A stretch of DNA of 64,000 nt from Paulownia fortunei (lineage: Eukaryota; Streptophyta; Magnoliopsida; Lamiales; Paulowniaceae), in the NCBI GenBank assembly GCA_019321725.1, contig CM033109.1, forward strand, positions 23,777,993-23,841,992, written 5' to 3'. This document shows positions 13,701 to 26,499 of the stretch, one piece after another. The position numbers and the translations under genes were made by a program. Under the pieces are notes generated by a model that ran no database searches, was not told the DNA's origin, and saw only the letters and a program-made list of their open reading frames with translations. How positions within the stretch are numbered: the stretch's first letter is position 1; each line of letters begins with the position of its first letter.

Positions 13701-16700
13701 CTGCTACCTTCTCCCTTTGTATGCATCTCTCTCCGTCTCGGAAGGTGGGTTTCTGCAACCCATGCTTGATGTGTACTACCTGTTGCAATTTTGTTAGTTC
13801 TTTTGCTTTAATTTTCTATCTATGGTTTGTGGTGTTTCATGGTCAAAGAATGTGCCCAAATCTTGTAGGAAAAGTGGTGCTTCAAGGACTTGGGCTCTTG
13901 TATGTCTTCTTCTACTAGGCTCCTTGTGGAATTTTCCGTTGGTTTCACTCTCTATATTTTTTATTTGGACCCTTTCACATTATTTTTGTTGTTTGCAAGA
14001 TGCAAGAGTTGGAAAGGAGATGTCAGGGAGGAATAAATCGACATTTCACAATGCATCCGACACTGCCTGCATGTCCAACCAAACAATGTTTTTTGATTAT
14101 CTGCTGGATATCAAGCCTATTCATAAACTCTATCAACGCGAGATATTCACAACACATCTTATTTCTAATGTCTCTCTCCTTATACCATCAAGCATGACAA
14201 ACAAGCCCTAAAGGGATTGGCCATGCACTTGAATTAGATCTGTCTTGTACAGTTTAGGGCACTCTAAATTCTAGATTAAGTATCGAATTTGAAATTGGAG
14301 ATTATTTATGGTGTCAATGACGCATATCTCCTGAATCCTATCAATTGTTATTGACTGAAAATATCACCAAGTTACGTCGTAAATGGTCAGTGTTAGTTTC
14401 TCTAGACATGTATCTACACATTCTGTAGTAACTGACTGTTATACAGTTGGACCTTATGCTTTGCTATTTCTAGGTGCATCATCTTCTAGTGGCACCCTCT
14501 TCATGTTATCTAGTTTTGCTATATAAAAGCTGAACAATGTATTAACTCTTGGTGTTGACGTTTCTATTCTATTGATCCTTTGCAAGGTTCCTTCTTGGAC
14601 TAATTGCTTTGAAAGATCTGACCGCCTATCGACTTGTTGAAGTCCTCTGTTTACTTCATGATTTTTGACACAACTTTGTTGCGCACTTTTGGAAGAATGT
14701 ATGATGCTAGGAACAGTATGCAATTCTCATTGACATGCTTGTTGGGCAGAAATGTATTCATGCTTGCTTGAGCAGAAACTCTGTAATCTTGGTTCTAATT
14801 GTATACATGCTTGCTTGAGCAAAAACTTTGCAAAGGTTTTGTCATAGTTTGCTTCATTCTGCTGCATTAGTGATCTCTTATTCTATATCTTAGAAGCTCT
14901 TTATTCTAATGCTACTATGAAAAGTATCCATAATGCAACCTAAATTGTTCGTCTTTACTTTAAGAGCATCTTTTTTCTCGCAGACAAGAAGGAGAAAAAG
15001 TGTGAGGATCTGAGTGCCCTAATAAGTAAACACAGTATAGCAATGCACACTGATGATTTGTTAGGTACTGAGCCATTAGGGAACCGGAATAACAGACCTG
15101 CCTTAATTTGCCTTACTTAGTTGGTAATAGCATTAACTACTTTGTGGACATTTTGGCAGATGGTTATATCCAGGTAAGTCTAAAGCTGTTACACTTTTTC
15201 TCTACCAACAACTGCTGCTTTGATGTTTTGTATGAATTTCCTTTGGAGCTCATCTAAAGGTGGCCAAAATTTGATCAAGGGGTAGGTCCCGTAAATGATT
15301 GCTTTCTAAAACTGGAAAGGGGCACATGTTATGGCCATTGTCAAATAGAAGTTTCCCTAACTTATGTAGGGTAAATATTTGTCTTTTGATGCCTAAAGTT
15401 TGGCCATGAGCTGTGGAAATACCTACCATAGCACACTGGACAGTTAACATGTTGGGGATGATAAATGACCCCGTATGTGGCAGAAGCAATATTTCAAATT
15501 TTACATGAAAAGACTAGATAATCAAACTAGACGAACTCACGTTGTCTTGGCCTGGATACGGATCTGTTGGATTGGCATTTTTAAAAACTACGACAGATTA
15601 ATCCAAATTCTGAATAAGATGATTTCTGCAGATTCAGCTACAATTTCGTTGCAAGAATAACAAACTTTTTAGGACTGGCTAAATTGCTATCTAAATTTAG
15701 CTGCATATGTCAGTCCTAGAAAACTAGGGCAAATATGGTCTGCTACAGACTTCCTCTGCTTGTGTACAGGATATGTAGAAAGTAGAAATCAATAACAAAC
15801 TAAAGGAGGCAATATTGGACCAAGAAAAGTGCTTGTAAGTTGATCAATTTTCGGCCTTGTTTCTTGAGGGACTTTTTCTTCTTGGTATAACATGAAATGC
15901 AAGATCAAGTAAAATTCAACGCATACATTAAGTTCATGGAAGCCTTTTCAAGACATACGTGCCCTTGTTTATGGTACTTGGTTAGTCTTTTTACAGAAGT
16001 TGTTTCCACTGCTCGCCGGAAGATTGTATTTGAGGTTGCTGCATGCTGTTGGATTTTACTTGGAAATATTCCATGCATTAAAAGAGTCGTATATTTTGGT
16101 TGCATTTGATTTTTTGCAGTAAATGTGTGAAAAGGTTTAATCCCAATCAAGGTTTCTGATAATGCTGCTTTTGGGGGTAAATATATCATATGTTAATTGT
16201 ATCATGTGGGTTGGGATGTTTAATTTGTTTACCATTTTAGAAGTGATCCCCATCCTGTACTTCTGCATGATCAATACCTGATGCTTGTGTTCCATTACCA
16301 TAACGATGGATATATGTTAAAAAGATTTCTCCTTTGTATTTCTACATGATCAGTATTCAAGTTCAAGAATCTTATATAAGTCTTGGAACTTCAATGTAAT
16401 GCTAGAATATGTTCTTTATTTTCTTTTCTCAACTTTTTCCACTGAACATAGACTTCTCAAGCTGGAATTGAACTTGCACCAATTTCCCCAGTTTCTAACC
16501 TAATATATGATATATCCTTCTCCATCAGTTCAACGCCCCTTCTGCTTTTTCTTTGGGGACTTGTAGCCATAGGGCGAAGTCTGTAGGTTGTAGAAAGTGA
16601 AATATTTGGTAGAGCCGCAGAGTTGGGAAGCATTTATCAGGAGAAACCAGCCGCGAAGGAATTAGGCACAACCAGGAAGAGTTGCCCTTAAATTAGTTTC

Positions 16701-18900
16701 CTAGTTTGAAGGCAACATGTATTAATTTTTTTGCTTATAAATTGCTCCCTGTAATGACATGTCTTTCGAACAATAAAGCGACGGTTGTCTTTTCCCTTAT
16801 TGGCTCATAATCTTAAAGGAATACATGCAAATGGTGAGTTGAATATTAATTACATTGCCTTCCAAAAAGATGAATTGTATGAAGTAAGATAATTATTCTG
16901 TGAGAAAATTACAGCTCTGGTTCTTTAAACATGAAAACCATGGAGAAAATTAAGTCGAGTTGTGCTAGAATTTGCGCCTGCTTACATACTCAGAACTAAG
17001 TAAAAGAAGGAAATCTGGAAATTTGTGCCTGTACAGTTTCTCTACAATGAAAAATTATCTGCTGCAATGTTTGGAGAATCATAAGCTCCCCTCAATGGCC
17101 ATTAAGAGCTGGCCGTGACAGTTGACGATGATACAACAATGTAAGTACTAAAAGCTATCCTCTTATAAGTAATAAGTGATCGAAACATGTTCTGATTTTG
17201 CAGCATGCTTCCTTCGTGTTATTCTGATATCTCGTGTCTGTCTGAATCATGCCTTAACCTGCATGCTGAACTAATCCGGTGCCTGCATAAAGAAACCTGC
17301 ACTTATCTGTAATCCATGTGAACATAAAATGACTTTTGATGCTTGTACAGTTGAGTTAGACCTAGGTTGATGATCACACTATGTTTTAATGCTGGTATAG
17401 CATACAATTATCAACAAAATAATAGCTCCATCTTATCTTCAATACATAGGTACTAGCTCCACAGATACTCATGTTTGGGAAATGCCATTCATTTCTCAGT
17501 ACTGATTATGTTACCATAATATAGAAGGCTACTTACATTATAACAAGTGGTGGCCATCTCTATTGTCAGGGTTGTGTTCATCTTTCCTGACAAGAAACTG
17601 AATTGAATGTGGTGTCCTTAGGGAAAAGAGGTGGCCAACTACCCTGAAGAATGGAGTTAATGTGCTGCTGCTTTCGGAAATATCTCTGGACAAAATTTAC
17701 TAGGAAGCCATTGGGGTTGTTGGAAGCTTGACCAAACTTGTTCCATGGTAGTTTTCTGGTCCAAAATATTACAGAACAATGTTACTCTGTTATTCTGAAT
17801 TTGGCATTAACTTTACTTATTTCCAATTGTCTCTATGCTGCACTTCTACAATTTCTCAGAAGAGTATGAAATGTTCTCTGGAAAAAAAATCCTACCTTTC
17901 TCGTGATAATATAGCATGGCAGTTTACTTACATGTATAAGGCTAGGCAGTGGGTTAACTAATTCTAAAAAGAAAAGGCCCTAAAAAAGGGGAGGCGGGTG
18001 GAGGCGGCCGCCCCCTCAACGCCATAAATTTTTTAAATTAGTATATATTCTATATATAAAAACATTCTCAAGATGTACAAATAAATTCTCAAGATTTGGT
18101 CATACCCTACTACTTGTATGACAAGTGTTATTGTACTTGTTGATTTGTTATTTTTCTTGAAGTGTACACCAATCATATGTCTCGGTTATATAACCCGGAC
18201 TATACTAGAATTCCGGTGTGTAAATATAGTGACTGCGGTGTCTTTGGCGAAATGTTCCATTCTTTTGCTCATTATCTTCCTAACTTGCTTTGTATTAGAA
18301 AATGTGTCTAGAATATAAGACTTAGGACTAAAATGTAATAAACTTTTTGGTAAAATTTATCCTCAAAAGTTAGCTGTTAAAAAAATAATATTCAAAAAGT
18401 TATCATCTTACAAATAATTTCAATATACACAAATTTCATATCTTACAAATGATAACATGACAAACAAAAAGCTCATATTTTTTATGTGTGCCAAGTTTCA
18501 TATATTATAAATGAGACCATAACACTAAATCACTATATTTATCATCAATATAGAGCATCCAAATAATATGGTGTTTGTTATCGTGGGTTCATGTACGTCA
18601 ACACAGTAGAGTAGAACTAGGTTGATTTATTTGCAAAAGGTGAAACGGTGAAAGGTTAAGAATGGTGAAAAGCACAGAAAACCTTGCTAATGTTTTAATA
18701 CAGAGAGCAAGAAAAGATTATATTAATTCAGACGGGGTTCTGAAATCTTACACGTGATATGTACAGGAAACTTAAATTTTTTCATCTTTCAATAAATTCA
18801 AGAAAATAAATTACTCATGGTACTACACATCTTTATTACTACCAACAACCTACTCAGGCATCTGGGCCCTTCATTTGCTGTTGTTCTGATCCTTGTTGCA
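10747..18900. other. Long gene-free stretch with intron-like base composition
   Basis: About 8 kb without a recognisable protein gene. Up to roughly 17.9 kb the DNA is less AT-rich than other gaps in the window and looks like plant intron or transcribed non-coding DNA (T-rich, many GTAAGT/TGCAG-like words). Small open frames such as those near 13822-14211 and 15475-15660 match nothing I know. A short local repeat (catgcttgcttgagca) occurs at about 14760 and 14808. From about 17.98 kb the sequence turns AT-rich and contains a transposon-like GC-rich end. A lncRNA or a long eroded gene is possible but cannot be shown. Confidence 0.4.
17985..18080. repeat. Transposon-end-like GC-rich repeat, copy 1
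   Basis: A G-rich then C-rich stretch (GGxGGxGG...CCCCCTCAACGCC) followed by an ATAAATTTTTTAAATTAGTA tail. The same arrangement occurs at about 21374-21450, so the two are diverged members of one repeat family. The GC-rich start resembles ends of hAT-type plant elements. Confidence 0.4.
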
Positions 18901-18901
18901 A

Positions 18902-18909
18902 TATTTATA
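18902..18909 (+). promoter_or_regulatory. TATA box of the Ole e 1-like gene
   Basis: TATTTATA lies 69 nt upstream of the ATG at 18971, at the expected distance. Confidence 0.5.
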
Positions 18910-18970
18910 GGACGCTTTTGCATTGTTCTTGTTTGACATTAACCACTGCACAGCTTCAGCATTAGCTTCA

Positions 18971-19727
18971 ATGGCGATAAATCGTGTCGTAGTTGCACTC
19001 TTCTTGACTTTGGCCCTTGTAAAGGCTGAGCTCTACACAAGCCAAGTCTTCAAGGGATCAGTTGCTTGCCTTGACTGCCCTAGCGGTTCTGATCTCTCAG
19101 GTTTGTCGTAATATTCATGTAATCATTTGAAATTCTTGAAGCTTTGGAACTACTATTCTGTTCTTACTTCTATGTGGTTCTTTTAGTTGATATAAAAGAT
19201 GCAAGATTTAACATATTATCCAAGTTTCCACAGTCTTACATGACAAAAGTTAGTATCTTTTGAAGCAACATAATGTCAAGATGACTTCATTATCTGGTTT
19301 ACTACATTCTTTGTTCCCTTGTTTCTTCTCAGGAGTTCAAGTCTTAGTGAAATGTGACAAAGTGAAGAAGTTGGCTGTGGCATACACAGAAGAAGATGGC
19401 ACTTTTGAGACTGAGCTTCCTTCGGACAACGGCCCAAAATCGACTAATCCCTCAAACTGCATGGCCAAGATCATGGGAGGTCCTCACCTGATCTATACTT
19501 CAGCAAAGAATTCTCTCATCCCAATTGCCAAAGCCAAGGAATCAGGCCATTTCACCACCTCCAAGCCTCTCAGCTTCTACAAGACATGTCCTTTGAAGGG
19601 GAAATGTGGAGCCAAAGACATGGGATTTGGTTCATCCAAGACTGTGGACCTGCCTTTGCTAAGAGAATGGGGACTAGCACCATCTAGCTATTATGTCCCA
19701 TTTTTCCCCATCATAGGCATACCTTAA
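18971..19727 (+). CDS. Pollen Ole e 1 allergen/extensin-family protein
   Basis: Small secreted cell-wall protein, 174 residues, two exons: 18971-19100 and 19333-19727, with a GT-AG intron in phase 1. The signal peptide is about residues 1-19 (ending LVKA). The mature part has the Ole e 1 pattern: FKGSVACLDC near the start, GVQVLVKC, a beta-rich middle with DGTFETELP, then further cysteines in NCMAKI, YKTCPLKGKC. The C-terminus is Pro/Tyr-rich (YYVPFFPIIGIP). Members act in pollen, root and wall development, but the biochemical role is not established. An upstream in-frame open stretch from 18923 contains an earlier ATG; the 18971 start is preferred because it begins directly with the signal peptide. 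Confidence 0.88.
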
Positions 19728-20055
19728 TCAGTGGTGATTAGTTATAAGCCAAGAAAACAAGTATGTTTTTCATATGTTTGTTGTGTATTAAGTGAAAAGA
19801 GAAGGGTGGAGAGTGTTTATTTTATATATATATACATATAAATAAGTTGCTTTGTGTGTTTAGAATGTATCAAGCTACTATATATAAAAAAGAAAAAAGA
19901 AAATGTGTTTCTTTCAACTATGAGTTTGGTTCCTCTTTTTTCAATGATCAATGTTCTTGATGTTGTATCCAAACAGAAAAAAAATATTTTATTTTTATTT
20001 TTTTTAAAGTAAGGAAATCTAAAATCCAACGAGAGAGGAGAAGGAAGTGAGTCAT

Positions 20056-20423
20056 TGGAGATGACAATGGATTCGGGTTGGATCCGGATCCGCCCAAATA
20101 AATTATAAACAGGTATGGGGCAAGTTTGGTTTTAAATTTTCATAACTTACCCTACCTCAAACTCGTTTCGTTTATTTTTTTATTTATTTTTTATTTTAAT
20201 ATATATATATATAATATTATATTTTAAAAAATATTTTTTTTAAAAAAACAGTAGTATTATTTTTTTAAAGAAATATTTTTTTAATATTTTTTAAATTATA
20301 AAAATAATTTAACGAGTCGAACTCGGATCCAATGAGTTCGGGATGGGGTAGGTCCCGAATCTTCAAAAACCTTAGTGGGATGGATCTCGAGTTTTGACAA
20401 ACTCGTTCCAGTGTCATCCTTAT
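20056..20423. mobile_element. Possible small inverted-repeat element
   Basis: The left end reads GATGACAATGGATTCGGG and the right end, on the other strand, GATGACACTGGAACGAG; both are followed by GGATCC- or GAGATCC-like text. Near each end is a GGATCC/GGTCCCG motif, and the middle is nearly pure A/T. The layout suggests a MITE. No target-site duplication could be confirmed. Confidence 0.35.
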
Positions 20424-21373
20424 GAGTCATGTACCGCCACACCACGAGCAGTGGTCTAGTAGAACAAATATAAATTGTTTGAATGAATTTTTTTTAGTGA
20501 ATTTTGAAAAATAAAAATATAATAGAAAATTATGAGATTTTCAAGGGCCAACTGAAATTTGGCCTTACAAGTTTGTCATCAGTATTACTAGCAAATCAAA
20601 TTTAGAATTATTTTTAAAAATATATTTTTTTAAATTAAGAATGTGACACTATTAATTTTAAATTACTATTTTTAAAATCAATATTATAAAGATAATTTAG
20701 TAATTTGTTTGATCACAATTCGAAAATAAAATATTACATACAGAAGTATATAATTTGTTAAATAGAACTGCAAGGCCCAATTGAAATGTTAAAAGGCCCA
20801 GTCTGTGTATAATATTGAACAAAAAGGGCCCAGGCTTAGGTAGGCTCAATCCACATTATTTCATTTGCTGCATAAGGGCCCTTTTCTGGGCTCTCCTTTT
20901 TGCTTAAATCTATTTACTATTTTGGCAAGACAAACAACCTAGGTGAAGGATGATAGATGTAATAATCTTTTGTAAAGGATACCGTCATAGTCAAAAAATA
21001 TTCAAATTACGATATAACTACTATTTACATCACTGTTGAGAAGATATTTGACTAAACTTGAATAAAATATATGACAAGTCATGAGATTCTACGCCCGATA
21101 AAATATTTTTAGATCTTATAATATATTTAATCTTATTTTAGAATTAAACTTTTGAAATATTTGAAAGAAATAAGATAATGGAGTTTATAAAATATTAATA
21201 ATGATAATTTTATAATTTATAATAAAAAAAATTATTAAGATCTTAAAAATAAGTTAGAGTTTCTTGATTCTTTTATAAAATTTATAAGATTTTAGCATCT
21301 TATTTAGATAATAGTCTTGTATATGTTACACCCAATGTATATGCATTTTATATAGTACACTTGATATAGTATG

Positions 21374-21946
21374 CAGGGACGGAGCTAGGGGGCCGGCGGT
21401 GGCAACCTCCACCCCTCAACTCCACAAATATTTTAAATTATTATAAATTATATATATATATATATATACTAAATTTTAGAAATTTATCCTATAAAAAATT
21501 AAAAATACTTATTTATCCACTATTTTTTTTTTATAAAATCTCTCTCCCTTATCATCCATTTCCTCAGTCCATCCCTAACAACATGTATTGCACCTTTTGA
21601 GAGGGCTTATAAATTCATCTTCCAAATTTTTTTCAAACCTTCTTACATCTCACAAATCTTATAAAAAATTTTAAGTAACTCATTTATTTTTTTTATTCAC
21701 TCCACTGAGATTCTAGTCAGCCTGAAGACCATCACAAAAGTAATTGGTTCATTTATTACCATGAAAAATGAGTTCAAATTCATAATATTCTTGTGATAAT
21801 AAAGTTTTGTTTTTTGTTTACTTTTTACACTAAAGAAAATGAAAACACATATTTTACAGTTTACATCAAAAGCTATTTTTTGTCTGTATCGTAGTTGACC
21901 ACGTATGTGCACCCCCCCCCCCCCCCCACCCCCCTCGCCGCCACGC
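21374..21946. mobile_element. Possible hAT-like non-autonomous element
   Basis: The left end CAGGGACGGAGCTAGGGGG and the right end, read in reverse as ACGGGGCGTGGCGGCGAGGG, form an imperfect GC-rich inverted repeat around an AT-rich, non-coding interior. The left 70 bases resemble the repeat at 17985-18080. The right end contains 16 C, A, then 6 C. An 8-bp target duplication, expected for hAT, is not evident. Confidence 0.35.
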
Positions 21947-23245
21947 CCCGTGTGTTTACTTTGTCTAAGCCGCGTTAAAGTAATGAGGCTTTTTTGGAAA
22001 TTATTGTCTTCTTTTAGTCCTTAATTACAAATTCCTCTTCCCTTTCATCGTCTCCTTGATCCTTATAACAAAGAGCTAGTCCACGTATATACAATGGGGT
22101 TAATTGATTCTTATAATTTATTTTTATTTTTTTGTAATGATTTGAAACTAAAATAAAGAACCTAACTTTGAATTTTCGCCTAACAAAAAAGTTTTAAAAA
22201 GTTAAAAAAAATAAAAAAATACAGTAGGTATAATAAATGAAGAAGAGTCGAAGCAAATACATTTTGGCCTAGCATGTTGTAATCTTGCTAGAAAACTAGG
22301 CGAGAAGAATATGCTTCAATTTGTCAACGCTAAAGAACTAGACGAATGATAATTTAATTTAGGAATTATTTTCTTTGTTACACAAATAGAAAATGATGTA
22401 TTTATTTACTATACTTAATTAATAAGGATATTATTGTTAGATGTTTTCAAAATAATAAAATATTGTCCGTATAAATTTATTTACATAATATGTAAGTATT
22501 ATAAATACCCTTTTAAGGTTTATCTTTATTTTATAAATATCTTCACCACTTAATGTAATTTATGAAATAAAAATAAATATCAAAAAGGTATTTATAATTT
22601 ATAAACTTAAATTAATTATTTTATAAATAATCCAAATATTAATAATAATTTTTATAATTTATTCTTATTTTTTAACATGATGAATTTTTTTAAGAAAGTT
22701 TTTTATAAATCTAACCCCTTATCAATGTGGTGATGTCACTGCCCACTTCATCAAACTCAACTATTATAGGATTGACAAACAAGATTGACACGGTCCATAA
22801 AAAGGCAAGTGGATGTTGAACTTTTCTCCTCCTGCGAGTTTTAAGTACTTTCGCATCAAATAGTTGATACAATACCCACAATTTTTAACGTTTTTGGACG
22901 TGGTCTATGTAATTATTGGTTGACAGTTCATGCCTACACAAAAGTGGGTTTGGGGACTAATTTAATAAATTATTATAAATTTAAAAATATATTAAATATA
23001 TATTGTAAATTGACGGTGTCTTATACTCATGCATCAAATTTAGATTGCAATTTCAATAGAAAGCACAATCAACACTTGTATTTTTTTTTTCAAATTTTTT
23101 GAACCTGCAAGATGTGACTTGCGCATTCGAGGCAGACCACGCTTCCCTCTTTATTAGCGAAGAGTCGTACCATTTGCTGACAACAGAATGCACTTCTTGT
23201 ACAAAAATGCAACCCAAGATTGCATTTTTATTCAAACTTCCCTCC

Positions 23246-23439
23246 TATTTATACCCTCGATTGCACTTTCTCTCCCCACTTCCTCCATTCCTCTCTCCCT
23301 TCCCCTCCCTTACCCTCTCCTCCCCTCTCTCTCGGCCTCCCTCTTCACCCTCTCCCCTCCATTTCCTCTCCCCTTGTCTTTCTCATTTTCCTTTCCCATT
23401 TCATAACTTTTTGTTGTCTCTTTTCTCATCATTCCATCG
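23246..23439 (+). promoter_or_regulatory. Fossil MULE promoter and polypyrimidine leader
   Basis: TATTTATA at 23246-23253 is followed by about 170 bases made almost only of C and T, ending at a strong donor (GGTAAGTA, intron from about 23440). A matching acceptor AG lies at 24245-24246 directly before the transposase frame. The inference is a transcribed leader exon plus an ~800-bp leader intron. Confidence 0.45.
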
Positions 23440-23950
23440 GTAAGTAATATTATTGTTATTTTTTTAATTTTTTTAATTAAAAATATTTCAATTATAATGT
23501 ATATATTTTATTGTAATAATTATGAATTAAATATATTATTATATTAAAAAAATAAATTTTGTTGCATTGCAATGTTAGTAATATTATCTTTTATAATGAC
23601 ATATACAATTACATATTTAATAGCATGTTTTATATGTGGAGAAGCCAACATTTGCATGTTTTTTTATCTTATATTTTATATTTGTTATTTGACTTGAAAA
23701 TTTGAATTAAAAATTGTTGAATTATTTAGGAATTTTTTCCCATAACTATCCTAATTTAAAAGTAGAATAAGGTTTCTTGCAATGATATGATTTATAATGT
23801 TTTTAGATTTATATTATATAAAAAATATTCATATTAACAATTAATTGGTTAAAGTATTAATTAAATATTATGGATTTGAAATTGTTATTTAAAATTAAAA
23901 TGTTAATACCTATTTATATTAAAAATGTAATGATTATACGTAATTATTTA

Positions 23951-24083
23951 ATAATACTTAATAAATATCAATTATGAATAGTTATTATTATAATTTATGT
24001 TATTTAGTATATGACAATAATAATACTTAATAAATATCAATTATGAATAGTTATTATTATAATTTATGTTATTTAGTATATAA
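23951..24083. repeat. Tandem duplication, 69-bp period
   Basis: Two almost identical copies (starting at 23951 and 24020) of an A/T-rich unit beginning ATAATACTTAATAAATATCA. The near identity points to a recent duplication inside the inferred leader intron of the MULE. Confidence 0.85.
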
Positions 24084-24246
24084 CAAATTAATTTATGTAG
24101 TTTATTATTATATTACTAATTTGTATATTAATAATTATAAAATATGAATTTACTAATATAATAAGCTAATAATCGTAAAATATTGGTATAAAATTAAATA
24201 ATTTAGTTTACTATATATTCATATTTTATGTAATTATGTCAAATAG

Positions 24247-26066
24247 GAACAATATCAATGTTTTGGTATATTTTGATGGTCAAATTATACAAGATGTTAA
24301 TTCAGTAATATATGATTTCCCTGTAATTTGAGCTAGAAAAATATCTTATAGGACAAAGTTTTTTGAATTACTATTAAAAGTGTATCGAATTACTTGCGTT
24401 AATGATAAACAATTCTTATTGAAATTATTTTGTAAGCACTATTACGGTAATATGTCACAACTAATATTAATAACCGATGGCGAAGGTTTGGAGTTTTTTT
24501 TAGATCCAGGAAAAGAAAATCAATTTATAGAATTTTATATTGAGGCAGAATAAAAGGTTCATAATAATATGGGGAGGCTCTCATACTGGCCTTATGAATT
24601 CAACGTATGTGGATCATCACAACTTATGTAAAAATATGATCGCCAGGTTGCTTACTGACATAGTTCAGTATGACCTGGCCTATGAGATTAAGTATGCCCA
24701 ACAAAATATGAAAGATAAATATCAGTATGAAATTTCATACCATAAGCCTGGTACGATTTGAAATGCGCAAGAAAAAATATTTATGGTACTTGGGAGAGTT
24801 CAGTTAGAAAATTGCCTAAGTATTTGGGAACTCTGCAAAAATAGAATCCAGACATAATTGTGGAGTGACATCACATCGACACAGAGTTCCCAGAAAAAAA
24901 AATATTGAAATTTGTATTCTGGGCATTCAAGTCATGTATCGATGGGTTCCAAAATTAACGCAAAGTAATAAGTATGGATGAAATATATTTTTACAGAAAG
25001 TACAGACACAAGTTGTTGATTACTGTGGGGATGGATGTGAATCAACAGGTTCTGCCTCCGGCTTTTGTAGTTGTTGATGAAGAAATATTTACATTTTGGA
25101 GATGGTTTCTGCATATGTTGTCTGTGCATATTGTCCGCATGGTTGAATGTGTATATCTTATTTCTGACCGACATAGTGGCTTACTTGGAGTTGTTCAATA
25201 CACATCTAATTTTACGTCACCTCGCGGAGTGCATTGTTTTTGCTTGAGGCATGTGTCATCTAGCTTTAACAAGTGGTTCAAGAGTATTGCATTAAGAAAT
25301 TTGTGTTATACAGCTGGTTCACAATTAACAATTAGATAATTTGATAAGGTCATGGAACAAATTAAGACTCTTAATGAGGATACGCATGAATACTCAGAGA
25401 ATATAGATAAATGTCAGTAGACTCTGTCTCATGATGGAGAATGGTGATGTGGCATAATGACAACAAATATGTCAAAATGCATTAATGGAATGTTGAAAGG
25501 TTTGCGACAGCTCCCAGTAACTGTTATTATACAAATTACGTTCTATCGTACTGTTAAACTTTTTCTCGATCGACTATCCAAGGATCGTCGAATAATGAAG
25601 AACAACCAACCATGGTCTGATAACATATTACAAAGGTATGAGAGTTGGAAAAATCTATTTATAGAGCATATGGTACATGTATTTGATTACACAAATCAAT
25701 CCGCGTCTGTCATAACATGTCGACCAGGATCATCCAAGAGTTTTACACACATTGTGAAACTGAGATCAATAGAGTGTTCATATGATAATTGGAGTCAGTT
25801 TGGAATACCTTGCTCACATGCTATGCATACTTGCCGGCATTTTAGAGTTCATCCAGCAACATTCATGAAATGGTACTGTAGCACTAGTTCTTATGTAGAT
25901 ACTTACAAAGGGAAGTTTGAGCCTTTGCCAGATGAAGTTTATTGGGATGCTCCTTCTTTCAAGTTGTGGCACAATCCATTGTTGCAGATTCAGAATCGTC
26001 ATGGACAGAATACTACTACTAGAATTCATAATGAGATGGATTGGCCTCAGACACATGCTATATAAT
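24247..26066 (+). pseudogene. MULE transposase with broken SWIM zinc finger
   Basis: The N-terminal part (24247-24550) matches the PB1-like start of MULE transposases (NVLVYFDGQIIQDVN, QFLLKLFC), with a TGA inside. The middle is eroded (24550-24970). The catalytic core is read from 24974: MDEIYFYRKYRHKLLI stands where the family has a DG-TH-LYGKYRGKL block (first Asp), and LISDRHSG carries the second Asp. The same frame continues to 26063 with three in-frame stops (near 25337, 25418 and 25445), two at positions where relatives have Trp or Arg. The C-terminal SWIM finger reads CSYDNWSQFGIPCSH, in which Tyr replaces the second Cys of the C-x-C pair. Non-functional. Confidence 0.85.
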
Positions 26067-26499
26067 AAGCTCGGGCAAGGCAAAGGGTCAATGCAACAGA
26101 ACGTGGAACAGCTTCGTCTTTTCAGCATAGATGAGATAATTACAGTTAGATTAATATTTGCCTTTGTGAAAGAGTTATTCTTATTTGTATGAAACAATCT
26201 TGTAATTATATTATATTTAACTGTTGTTAATGATATTATATAATTTTATATTATATGTTAAAATTTATGTTTAACTGTTGTTAATAATATTGTACAATTT
26301 CATGTTGTATGTTAAAATTTATGTTTAACTATTGTTAATTATATGGTTAAATTTCATATTATATGTAAAACATTCATGTTAAGTTACGTATATTTTTCAC
26401 TATTGTTAAAAAATTATCCTTCACACATATTGTTATTCATTTGGTTATATGATGTAAATTATTTCTATATATGGTCCACGAGATGCGATAATTTTATTT

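Larger units (their letters stand above)
19728..23230. other. Transposon-rich intergenic DNA
   Basis: AT-rich DNA without a recognisable gene. It holds a possible small inverted-repeat element (20056-20423), a second copy of the GC-rich transposon-end repeat (21374-21946) and a 16-C run at 21912-21927. Long A/T-only stretches dominate the rest. Confidence 0.5.

Noticed and set aside
13822..14211. 129-codon plus-strand open frame in the 11-18 kb gap
   Set aside because: No recognisable motif, no promoter or splice support, and a composition like the surrounding non-coding DNA.
21366..21954. 8-bp target duplication for the hAT-like element
   Set aside because: Flanks adjacent to the inverted ends do not match each other.
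23188..23447. Overlapping Ser/Pro/Leu-rich open frames at 23188-23447
   Set aside because: They are translations of a C/T-only tract that has few stop codons by composition.
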